DNA from: Cupriavidus sp. IDO
Lineage (GTDB): Bacteria > Pseudomonadota > Gammaproteobacteria > Burkholderiales > Burkholderiaceae
NCBI RefSeq assembly: GCF_000812465.1
Contig: NZ_JWMA01000033.1
Location: 1-64,000, forward strand
Direction: 5' to 3'
Length of the DNA: 64,000 nt
In this document: piece after piece, positions 27,751 to 34,891 of the stretch
Numbering within the stretch: the first letter of the stretch is position 1
How the letters are laid out: each line of letters begins with the position of its first letter
Notes under the pieces: model-generated
Database searches by the model: none
What the model saw: the letters and a program-made list of their open reading frames with translations, nothing else
What the model was told of the DNA's origin: nothing
Translations under genes and position numbers: made by a program

Positions 27751-28254
27751 TCACTGCTTGCCCGAAGGATCATCCTTGGGGTCGAGGTAGTTGATGTCGA
27801 GCGGACCCATGCCGTTCACCTGGATGACTGTCGGCGCCTTGGAGAAGGCATAGTGGTGCGCCTTGGCCGGCAGGTAGTGGAATCCGCCGGCTTTCAGCGC
27901 CTGCGCCTGCGAGGTATCCATCTTGTCGCCGCCGCCCAGGTAGAGCGCTCCCGAAATGACGGTCAGGTATTCGGATTGCGTGTGCCAGTGCGGCGGGATC
28001 TTGTATCCGGCCGGTGTCTTGATGCGGATCACGAACGGCCCTTCCTTGCCGGGGTCGCCATAGAGCACCGCAAGTTTCGCGCCCTTGGGCAGCGACGGCG
28101 GCGCGTCACCCCACTTCACAGCGGCGGGATTCATCATTTCCATGCCGGCCATGGCGGATTCCTCGGCGGCGGCCGGCAGGATGGCGAGCGCGCAAAGCAG
28201 GGCTGCGCCCATCAGTGAGAGTTGCGGTGCGAACCGCAGGAGTCGCGTGTTCAT
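27751..28254 (-). CDS. Secreted cupin-domain protein
   Basis: 167-aa protein with a signal peptide (hydrophobic ALLCALAILPAAAEE) and one cupin barrel. Metal-site residues fit a cupin: PPHWHTQSEYLTVISG supplies two His and a Glu, and FHYLPAKAHHYAF the later His. ATG at 28254 follows AAGGAGA. The stop is one base before the P450 ATG, so the two genes form an operon. Periplasmic export contrasts with the cytoplasmic P450, so they do not share a compartment unless the substrate or product crosses the membrane. Enzymatic role unknown. Confidence 0.85.
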   Translation of the reverse strand: MNTRLLRFAPQLSLMGAALLCALAILPAAAEESAMAGMEMMNPAAVKWGDAPPSLPKGAKLAVLYGDPGKEGPFVIRIKTPAGYKIPPHWHTQSEYLTVISGALYLGGGDKMDTSQAQALKAGGFHYLPAKAHHYAFSKAPTVIQVNGMGPLDINYLDPKDDPSGKQ

Positions 28255-28574
28255 CGTCTTCTCCTTGTTGTATCGGCGCCGGCTCCGGAGGCGGCCGAAG
28301 GTGGCCACCGCCTTCTTATAGAGGCTGCCGTGCAATCATCGTAGTGAAGCGCGCCCGGCTTACAAGCCCACAATGGCTTGAGGGCTGCGGCGTCCGCGGC
28401 TTATGCCGAATCCGGCGCAAGGGCACGCGGAAAGTGCGGTTTCGCTATCCTGGCTGCGCGCGGGGGAAGTGATCATCGATGCGCCGCTGGTCAATACGAG
28501 CCAAGAAAAAGGCCCCGCAGAACTGCGGGGCCTGCGGGGCCTTCTTTCGTGCCGGCTGTCTGGCCGGGCGCTAG
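28255..28574. other. Intergenic region between cupin and TRAP genes
   Basis: 320 bases without a recognisable gene. It holds the TRAP terminator at its right end and should carry the promoter of the cupin-P450 operon next to 28254. I see no good sigma70 boxes and no coding remnant. Confidence 0.5.
28506..28541. terminator. Intrinsic terminator of the TRAP transporter operon
   Basis: Minus strand: stem GGCCCCGCA/TGCGGGGCC (28511-28532, loop GAAC on the plus strand) followed by five T. A second TGCGGGGCC copy (28533-28541) followed by TTCTTT allows an alternative stem on the plus strand. Confidence 0.8.
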
Positions 28575-30308
28575 TCAGTTCTTCTTCTCGAACTCGAACT
28601 GTGGCGCTGCCGGCTCCGGTGACGGCGCGGCACCTGGCAGTTCCAGCGAACCCGGCGGGGTGGCCATTCCCGGTGCCGATGCCGGTTTCTCCGGCTCCCC
28701 GCCAAGCGGGATGCTTACCTCCGCCGCGTTGCTGTGTTTCAGCGAGCCCTTGTCCAGCAGGCCGGTCACCATGCCTGGCCAGAACATCACCAGCAGCACC
28801 ATCACCAGCTGCAGGCCCACCCAGGGGAGGGCGCCCCAGTAGATGTCGGAACTCTTCACTTCCTTCGGCGCGATGCCGCGCAGGTAGAACAGCGCGAAGC
28901 CGAACGGCGGGTGCATGAACGAGGTCTGCATGTTCACGCACAGCATCACGCCAAACCAGACCAGCGCGGCCGTGGCGGCGGCTTCGGGGTTGCCGCCCAT
29001 GGAATCCATCACCACCGGTGTCAGCACCTTCACGGCCACCGGGGCCAGCATGGGCACCACGATAAAGGCGATCTCGAAGAAATCGAGGAAGAAGGCCAGG
29101 AAGAAGATGAACAGGTTCACCACGATCAGGAACCCGATCCAGCCGCCCGGCAGCGAGGTGAACAGGTGCTCCACCCACGCGCCGCCGTCCACGCCCTGGA
29201 ACACCACCGAGAAGCAGGTGGAGCCGATCAGGATGAACACCACCATGGCCGTGATGCGTGCGGTGGACTGGTAGGCTTCGACGATCAGCAGGCGCAGCTC
29301 GGTCAGTTGGCCGGCGCGCAGCAGCAGCCAGAGAATGACCAGGTACATGACCGCCAGCGGGATGCGGAAGGCATGCGAGCCGAACGCGAAGATGCCGACT
29401 GCGGCCGCCACCAGCGCAGCGCCGAGGCCGATGCGGTAGATGCTGCGGTCAATCTTGTTGAAGCCCTTGTCGCGGATCACCGCCAGCACCAGCGCGCCTA
29501 CCGCACCCATTGCCCCCGACTCGGTCGGCGTCGCGATGCCCAGCATGATCGTGCCCAGCACCAGGAAGATCAGCACCGCGCAGGGGATGATGCCGCGCAA
29601 GCATTTGCGCCAGAGCGCCCAGCCCCGCAGCGTGCGGGCTTCGGCGGGCACCGGCGGCAGCCAGTCGGGCTTGAAGCGCGCCAGCAGGAAGGTATAGAGC
29701 GCGAACAGCGCAATCTGCACCACCGACGGACCCCATGCACCGAGGTACATGCTGCCGACGTCGGCACTCCCCATCGGCGTCTTGAGCTGGTCAGCCAGCA
29801 CCACCAGCACCAGCGACGGCGGCACCAGCTGCGTGATAGTGCCCGACGCTGCCAGCACGCCGGTGGCGTACTTCATGTTGTAGCGGTAGCGCATCATCAC
29901 CGGCAGCGAGATCATCGCCATCGCAATGACCTGGGCTGCCACCGTGCCGGTAATGGCGCCGAGAATAAAGCCGACGATAATGACCGAATAACCGAGGCCG
30001 CCGCGCACCGGGCCGAACAGCTGGCCCATGGAGTCCAGCATGTCTTCCGCCAGCCCGCATTTCTCCAGGATGGCGCCCATGAAGGTGAAGAAGGGAATGG
30101 CAAGCAGCAGCTCGTTGGCCAGCACGCTGCCGAACACGCGGCTCGGCACGGCCTGCAGGAAGCTGATCGGGAAATAGCCCCATTCAATGGCCAGGAAGCC
30201 GAAGGCCAGCCCGACGGCGGAAAGCGAAAATGCGACCGGGAACCCGATCAGCATGAATACCACCAGGCCGCCGAACATCAGCGGCGGCATATATTCCAAC
30301 GGAATCAT
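28575..30308 (-). CDS. TRAP transporter large permease subunit (DctM family)
   Basis: 577-aa polytopic inner-membrane protein, the ion-coupled transport subunit of a TRAP uptake system for organic anions. DctM features: GFPVAFSLSAVGL near the start, ELLLAIPFFTFMG, GAITGTVAAQVIAM, ATPTESGAMGAVGAL, and PPFGFALFYLRG near the end. It is longer than the usual ~430 aa because of an expanded central region (~residues 220-340) and a hydrophilic Pro-rich tail of ~65 residues. The start overlaps the small subunit's stop by four bases (ATGA). No periplasmic binding protein (DctP) gene is next to it, so the ligand cannot be guessed. Confidence 0.92.
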   Translation of the reverse strand: MIPLEYMPPLMFGGLVVFMLIGFPVAFSLSAVGLAFGFLAIEWGYFPISFLQAVPSRVFGSVLANELLLAIPFFTFMGAILEKCGLAEDMLDSMGQLFGPVRGGLGYSVIIVGFILGAITGTVAAQVIAMAMISLPVMMRYRYNMKYATGVLAASGTITQLVPPSLVLVVLADQLKTPMGSADVGSMYLGAWGPSVVQIALFALYTFLLARFKPDWLPPVPAEARTLRGWALWRKCLRGIIPCAVLIFLVLGTIMLGIATPTESGAMGAVGALVLAVIRDKGFNKIDRSIYRIGLGAALVAAAVGIFAFGSHAFRIPLAVMYLVILWLLLRAGQLTELRLLIVEAYQSTARITAMVVFILIGSTCFSVVFQGVDGGAWVEHLFTSLPGGWIGFLIVVNLFIFFLAFFLDFFEIAFIVVPMLAPVAVKVLTPVVMDSMGGNPEAAATAALVWFGVMLCVNMQTSFMHPPFGFALFYLRGIAPKEVKSSDIYWGALPWVGLQLVMVLLVMFWPGMVTGLLDKGSLKHSNAAEVSIPLGGEPEKPASAPGMATPPGSLELPGAAPSPEPAAPQFEFEKKN

Positions 30309-30847
30309 TGCACCGGCCTCTCGTATTTCGATTCGATACGCACCAGGCCTTTCAGGGCGGCGATGCGCTTGATCAGTTCGGACACGCCTTGCAAAGCGAG
30401 CAAGGCGAAGCCGACGGGCACCGCCAGCTTGATCGGGTAACGCGGCAGGCCGCCGGAGTTACCGGATTGCTCGAGGATGCGCCACGAGGGCAGGAACAGG
30501 GAATCCCACGACAGCCAGGTGAACAGGATGGCCGAGGGCAGCAGGAAGACAATGATGCCGAAGATGTCGATCCAGTGCTGCGCGCGTTCGGACACGTTGC
30601 CGTAGATCAGGTCTACGCGTACATGCTCGTTGCGCTGGAAGGTGTAAGAGGCGCCAAACATCACGGCAACGGCAAACATGTACCACTGCAGTTCGAGTGG
30701 CCAGTTATCGCTCAAGTTGAAGCCGTAACGCAGGAGGGCGTTGCCTGCGCTGATCAGGCACGAAAGCAGGATCATGATGTTTGCAAGCCTGCCTGTGTAC
30801 TGATTCAACCTGTCGATCTGTCGTGACAGACCAAGCAAGTAATACAT
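30305..30847 (-). CDS. TRAP transporter small permease subunit (DctQ family)
   Basis: 180-aa membrane protein with four hydrophobic segments. DctQ features are NALLRYGFNLSDNWPLELQWYMF and the RNEHVRVDL pattern that follows the second helix. It binds the large subunit in TRAP transporters. The ATG at 30847 follows GGGGAG. First gene of the two-gene unit; the interval 30848-31039 to argH contains the argH terminator and presumably this operon's promoter. Confidence 0.92.
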   Translation of the reverse strand: MYYLLGLSRQIDRLNQYTGRLANIMILLSCLISAGNALLRYGFNLSDNWPLELQWYMFAVAVMFGASYTFQRNEHVRVDLIYGNVSERAQHWIDIFGIIVFLLPSAILFTWLSWDSLFLPSWRILEQSGNSGGLPRYPIKLAVPVGFALLALQGVSELIKRIAALKGLVRIESKYERPVQ

Positions 30848-30962
30848 GGGTTGTCTCCCCGGTTTTTGCGGCGATTAGTTTATCTGTAACAAATTGATGC
30901 GGCGCTAGGGGCTATTACCTACGGACATTGACGACATTGCGCCAGGGGTACGATGCATAAAG

Positions 30963-30999
30963 AAAAAAGCCACCGGGCTGCCGCCGCGGTGGCTTTTTC
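30963..30999. terminator. Intrinsic terminator of argH
   Basis: Stem AGCCACCG (30968-30975) with CGGTGGCT (30987-30994), six A on the left and five T on the right; works for argH on the minus strand and could also act on the plus strand. Confidence 0.85.
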
Positions 31000-31039
31000 T
31001 TGCGCAGAACTTACGCGAAACTTACGACGCCATGCGAAA

Positions 31040-32449
31040 TCAGAGCGCTGCGCGTGCGGCAGCGATGGCTGCCCGCACCTGCGCCGGGGCGGTGCCGCCG
31101 ATATGGTCGCGTGCGGCGACCGAACCTTCCAGCGTCAGCACGGTATGCACGTCGTCGCCGATCAGCGCGGCCTTGTCGCCTAGGCCCGAGACATCGCGCA
31201 GCTCCGCCACGGTCAGGTCGGCCAGGTCGCACTGGCGGTCGTCGCAGGCGCGCACGGCGTGGGCCACGGCTTCGTGGGCGTCGCGGAAGGGCAGGCCCTT
31301 CTTCACGAGATAGTCGGCCAGGTCGGTGGCGGTGGCATAGCCCTGCAGCGCTGCGGCGCGCATCGCGTCCGGCTTCACGGTGATGCCCGGCACCATGTCG
31401 GCGAAAATGCGCAGCGTGTCGACCACGGTGTCGACCGTATCGAACAGCGGCTCCTTGTCTTCCTGGTTGTCCTTGTTGTACGCCAGCGGCTGGCCCTTCA
31501 TCAGCGTCAGCAGGCCGATCAGGTGGCCGTTGACGCGGCCGGTCTTGCCGCGCGCCAGCTCGGGCACGTCCGGGTTCTTCTTCTGCGGCATGATCGAGCT
31601 GCCGGTGCAGAAGCGGTCGGCGATGTCGATAAAGCCCACGCGCGGGCTCATCCACAGCACCAGTTCTTCGGAGAAGCGCGACACATGCGTCATCACCAGC
31701 GCGGCGGCTGCGCAGAATTCGATGGCGAAGTCGCGGTCCGACACGGCGTCGAGCGAGTTGCGGCAGACGCCGTCAAAGCCCAGTTGCTGCGCGACGAATT
31801 CGCGGTTGATCGGGTAGCTGGTGCCGGCCAGCGCCGCGGCGCCCAGCGGCAGGCGGTTGACGCGCTTGCGGCAGTCGGCCATGCGCTCGGCATCGCGCGT
31901 GAACATTTCCACGTAGGCCAGCAGGTGGTGGCCGAAGGTGACCGGCTGCGCCACCTGCAGGTGGGTGAAGCCGGGCAGGATGGTGTCGGCGTTCTTGTCG
32001 GCCAGGTCCAGCAGCGCGCCGCGCAGGGCGCCCAGCAGGACGATGATGTTGTCGATCTCGCTGCGCAGCCACAGGCGGATATCGGTCGCGACCTGGTCAT
32101 TGCGCGAGCGGCCGGTGTGCAGGCGCTTGCCGGCATCGCCCACCAGCGCGGTCAGGCGTGCCTCGATGTTCAGGTGGACGTCTTCCAGGTCGAGCTTCCA
32201 CTCGAAGTTGCCGGCCTCGATCTCACCCTTGATCTGCGCCATGCCGCGCTCGATCTCGGCGCGGTCGGCCTCGGCGATGATGCCTTGCTTGGCCAGCATG
32301 GCCGCGTGCGCCAGCGAGCCCTGGATGTCGAACAGGGCCAGGCGCTTGTCGAAGAACACCGAGGCGGTGTAGCGCTTCACCAGGTCGGACATCGGTTCGG
32401 AGAAGCGGGCGGACCAGGCTTCGCCTTTCTTGGCAAGTTGGGAGGTCAT
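31040..32449 (-). CDS. argH: Argininosuccinate lyase
   Basis: 469-aa enzyme of the fumarase/aspartase superfamily; splits argininosuccinate into arginine and fumarate, the last step of arginine synthesis. The superfamily signature [12 protein letters not shown] begins at residue 283 and contains the catalytic Ser region; HTGRSRNDQ and TGFTHLQ-like [10 protein letters not shown] are also typical. Length matches the family (457 aa in E. coli). Transcribed alone with its own terminator. Confidence 0.97.
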   Translation of the reverse strand: MTSQLAKKGEAWSARFSEPMSDLVKRYTASVFFDKRLALFDIQGSLAHAAMLAKQGIIAEADRAEIERGMAQIKGEIEAGNFEWKLDLEDVHLNIEARLTALVGDAGKRLHTGRSRNDQVATDIRLWLRSEIDNIIVLLGALRGALLDLADKNADTILPGFTHLQVAQPVTFGHHLLAYVEMFTRDAERMADCRKRVNRLPLGAAALAGTSYPINREFVAQQLGFDGVCRNSLDAVSDRDFAIEFCAAAALVMTHVSRFSEELVLWMSPRVGFIDIADRFCTGSSIMPQKKNPDVPELARGKTGRVNGHLIGLLTLMKGQPLAYNKDNQEDKEPLFDTVDTVVDTLRIFADMVPGITVKPDAMRAAALQGYATATDLADYLVKKGLPFRDAHEAVAHAVRACDDRQCDLADLTVAELRDVSGLGDKAALIGDDVHTVLTLEGSVAARDHIGGTAPAQVRAAIAAARAAL

Positions 32450-32540
32450 GGGCGGTCAGGCTGAAGTGCTGAGGTGGAGTTTCGCGCGCGGGGCGACCGG
32501 CAGGCTGCGGCCATGCGCGAGGAAATTGCGGAAAACGGAG

Positions 32541-32569
32541 ATTATATCGCCCGCGGGCCCCTTGGCGGC
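32541..32569 (-). promoter_or_regulatory. Possible argH promoter
   Basis: On the minus strand a perfect TATAAT (32541-32546) lies 92 bases before the argH start. The -35 region 16-17 bases further up is a poor match, so this rests mainly on the -10 box. Confidence 0.35.
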
Positions 32570-32584
32570 GCCCGCCGCCTCGTC

Positions 32585-33313
32585 TCAGAGCCGGTTGTGG
32601 ATCACCGGTCCCTTGAATACCACCGGGCCGCTTGGCCCGTCCGCATTGGGGGAGCCGCCCGGCGGTTCGATGCTGACCGCCAGCACGGGGATCGCGTCGG
32701 GAAATTGCGCCAGCGCGAGACGGGCTTCCGGTGCCCGCCCGATCACGCCCAGGGACTGCGGCTTGCCGCCTGCCGGCAGCGCCCACAGTTGCAGGACTTG
32801 CCGGTCCGTGAGCGCCAGGTGATCCAGGCGCCTTACGATCAGGCTGCGCGCGCGGGCGTCCCACGACACCAGCAGGGCCGGCTGCGCGCGGTCGTCGTTT
32901 AGAACGGCCACGGTGCTGAGCTGCGGAGCGGTTTCCTCCGGCGGCGCGAGCCGTAGTCCGACGCCCACGGCCAGCACTGTCACGACCGCCATCGCCGCCG
33001 TGGCGCCGCGCCAGAAGACCGGGGCGGCCCAAAGCCGCTGCCACCATGCCTGCGGAGGCAGGCTTGCTTCCGGTGCTGCTTTCCAGCCCAGCCGCTGCTC
33101 GATGCCGCACCACAGCTTGTCGACCGGCTCGGTGCCGGCCTGCAGTTCGGCCACGCCGGCGAGCCTTGCCTGCCAGTGGCTGATCGCTGCGCGCACGCTG
33201 GGCTCTTCGCGCGCCATCTGCTCCAGCCGCCGCCGCGCGCCGCCGCGCAGCACGCCCAGCGCGTACTGCGCCGCCAGGCGATCAAGCAGGTCGGGGTGGC
33301 GAACCAGCCTCAT
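32585..33313 (-). CDS. Anti-sigma factor, RskA type
   Basis: 242-aa single-pass membrane protein. The cytoplasmic N-terminus (LLDRLAAQYALGVLRGGARRRLEQM) matches the anti-sigma domain of RskA/RseA-like proteins and lacks the zinc-binding HxxxCxxC. One membrane helix follows at ~103-120. The periplasmic C-terminal ~115 residues (LTDRQVLQLWALPAGGKPQSLGVI, in pieces) match the RskA domain. It would hold the co-encoded sigma factor inactive until a signal releases it. The ATG at 33313 overlaps the sigma gene stop by four bases, so both are made together. Confidence 0.87.
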   Translation of the reverse strand: MRLVRHPDLLDRLAAQYALGVLRGGARRRLEQMAREEPSVRAAISHWQARLAGVAELQAGTEPVDKLWCGIEQRLGWKAAPEASLPPQAWWQRLWAAPVFWRGATAAMAVVTVLAVGVGLRLAPPEETAPQLSTVAVLNDDRAQPALLVSWDARARSLIVRRLDHLALTDRQVLQLWALPAGGKPQSLGVIGRAPEARLALAQFPDAIPVLAVSIEPPGGSPNADGPSGPVVFKGPVIHNRL

Positions 33314-33912
33314 GACGCCCCCTCCAGGCAGGTGCGCAGCCGCTCCAGCCCGCGCCGGACCCACGATTTGACGGTGCCGAGCGGTGCCCGCAGGCGCGCG
33401 GCAAGCTCGGCGTGGCTCAGGTCCTGCAGGTAGGCCAGCACGATGGCCTGGCGCTGCGACTGCTCCAGCCGCTGCAGGCAGCGGTTCAGGGCGCGCGCCT
33501 GCTGGCTGGCATCCGCCAGCTCGGCCGGGCCCGCGGCATCGTCGGCGAGCCATTCGCCCAGGTCATCATCGAGTTCCACTGTCTGGGAAACGCGGGCCGC
33601 GGCTGCCCGGCGCAGGCAGTCCAGCGCGCGGTTGCGCACGATCGTGGTCATCCAGGTCATCGGCGCGGCCAGGTGCGGCCGGTAGTCGCCGGCGTGGTGC
33701 CAGATGCTGACAAAGCTTTCTTGCACGACATCCTCCGCCCAATCCCGCCTGGCAGTGATACGCAGCGCAAGGCCGAACAGTTTCGTCGCGGTCAGGTCAT
33801 AGAGCCCGCGCAGAGCCTGGCGGTCGCCCAGGGCCACGCTCTGCAGCAACGTCGCAAGCCGGTCGGCATCTACCGGCAGGGCATAAGAGGATGGTTCGGG
33901 GGAAGGGGGCAC
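33310..33912 (-). CDS. ECF-type RNA polymerase sigma factor
   Basis: 200-aa group 4 sigma factor with region 2 (LYDLTATKLFGLALRI, DVVQESFVSIW, TWMTTIVRNRALDCLRR) and region 4 (LEQSQRQAIVLAYLQDLSHAELAARL, PLGTVKSWVRRGLERLR), each shown in part. It starts with GTG at 33912. Paired with an RskA-type anti-sigma, it resembles SigK-like units that answer envelope or oxidative stress. Divergent from the ferritin-like gene, which is a natural candidate target. Confidence 0.93.
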   Translation of the reverse strand: MPPSPEPSSYALPVDADRLATLLQSVALGDRQALRGLYDLTATKLFGLALRITARRDWAEDVVQESFVSIWHHAGDYRPHLAAPMTWMTTIVRNRALDCLRRAAAARVSQTVELDDDLGEWLADDAAGPAELADASQQARALNRCLQRLEQSQRQAIVLAYLQDLSHAELAARLRAPLGTVKSWVRRGLERLRTCLEGAS

Positions 33913-34057
33913 CGGGGCGGTTCCTCGCAGGGCTCTGCCGGATTATAGGCAGGCGACGCTGCATCCGAGTGCGCGGCGAGTGCGTAGAAGTGACAGGCGC
34001 AAGCCAGGCACCCCCGGCCGCGGGGCGCCCCGTCTTCATCCCTCACAGGAGAACACC

Positions 34058-34678
34058 ATGGACCGCATGTCACAGATGCCCGCGCAGATTGCACGCGAAG
34101 GCGAAACCATCATCACGCTGCCGGATGCCCGCCGGCGCGGCTTGCTGAAGGTGCCCGGGCTGTTCGCGCTGGGCTCGCTGGCCGTGCTGAGCCTGGGTGA
34201 ATCGATGCCCGCATGGGCGCAGACCCAGTCGGGCAGCACCAAGGACGACGTCAACATCCTCAACGTGGCGCTCGGGCTGGAATACCAGGCGATTGCCGCC
34301 TACCAGGTCGGCGCCGAAAGCGGGCTGCTGCAGAAGCCGGTGCTCGATACCGCGGTGAAATTCCAGGGCCACCACAAGGCGCACGCGCAGGTGCTGGCGG
34401 GAACGGTATCGAAATTGGGCGGGTCGCCGGTGATGGCGAAGAAGCCGTCGGAGTACGCCTTCCCGACCGGCCAGCTCAAGACCCAGGCCGACGTGCTGCG
34501 CTTTGCCGCCGGGCTGGAAAAGGGCGCCACCGCCGCCTACCTGGGCGTGTTGCCGAACTTCTACAACCGGGACCTGACCAAGGCCGCCGGCAGCATCCTC
34601 GGTGACGAGGCCATGCACTGGGCCATCTTGCTGCACGTTCTGGGTGAAGACCCGGTGCCGGGTGCGTTTGTGGGGTAA
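34058..34678 (+). CDS. Exported ferritin-like domain protein
   Basis: 206-aa protein with an N-terminal signal (RRRGLLKV then a hydrophobic stretch ending PAWAQ), possibly Tat-type because of the arginine run. The mature part is a four-helix ferritin-like fold; LEYQAIAAY, FQGHHKAHAQ, LEKGATAAYLG and GDEAMHWAIL supply Glu and His at positions expected for a two-iron site. The family is found in the periplasm; its function (iron or oxidant handling) is not firmly known. ATG at 34058 follows CAGGAGAA. It faces the ECF sigma gene across 145 bases. Confidence 0.83.
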   Translation: MDRMSQMPAQIAREGETIITLPDARRRGLLKVPGLFALGSLAVLSLGESMPAWAQTQSGSTKDDVNILNVALGLEYQAIAAYQVGAESGLLQKPVLDTAVKFQGHHKAHAQVLAGTVSKLGGSPVMAKKPSEYAFPTGQLKTQADVLRFAAGLEKGATAAYLGVLPNFYNRDLTKAAGSILGDEAMHWAILLHVLGEDPVPGAFVG

Positions 34679-34700
34679 CGGGGCGCAAACGGACCTATTG

Positions 34701-34874
34701 TTTTCTCCCTCTCCCGCTTGCGGGAGAGGGGCGGGGGAGAGGGCTGGCGTTGGCAGGACTGCCGGGATTCAAATTCCCGCAGGGTCCGGCAAGTGGTGAA
34801 CCGGGCACCATCATGCTGGCAGGCGCCTGCCCTCTCCCCCGGCCCCTCTCCCATTCATGGGAGAGGGAGAAAAC
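34701..34874. repeat. Inverted pair of REP-like palindromic repeats
   Basis: Two ~45-base copies in opposite orientation at 34701-34744 and 34829-34874, each built of TTTTCTCCCTCTCCC, a short palindrome and GGGAGAGG..GGGGGAGAGGGC. They can pair with each other around an ~84-base loop and each forms its own hairpin. They lie between convergent genes (ferritin-like and ppc), so they may also stop transcription. The core resembles a widespread CTCTCCC/GGGAGAG intergenic repeat of proteobacteria. Confidence 0.8.
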
Positions 34875-34891
34875 CCCAGGCATGCAGTTGA

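Noticed and set aside
28255..28505. Open frames of 80-170 codons on the plus strand beside the cupin gene
   Set aside because: Arg/Ala/Ser-rich, with no ribosome site or family resemblance; read as noncoding.
34741..34800. Possible tRNA T-loop (GATTCAAATTCCC)
   Set aside because: No acceptor or anticodon stems can be folded around it; it lies between the two REP-like repeats.
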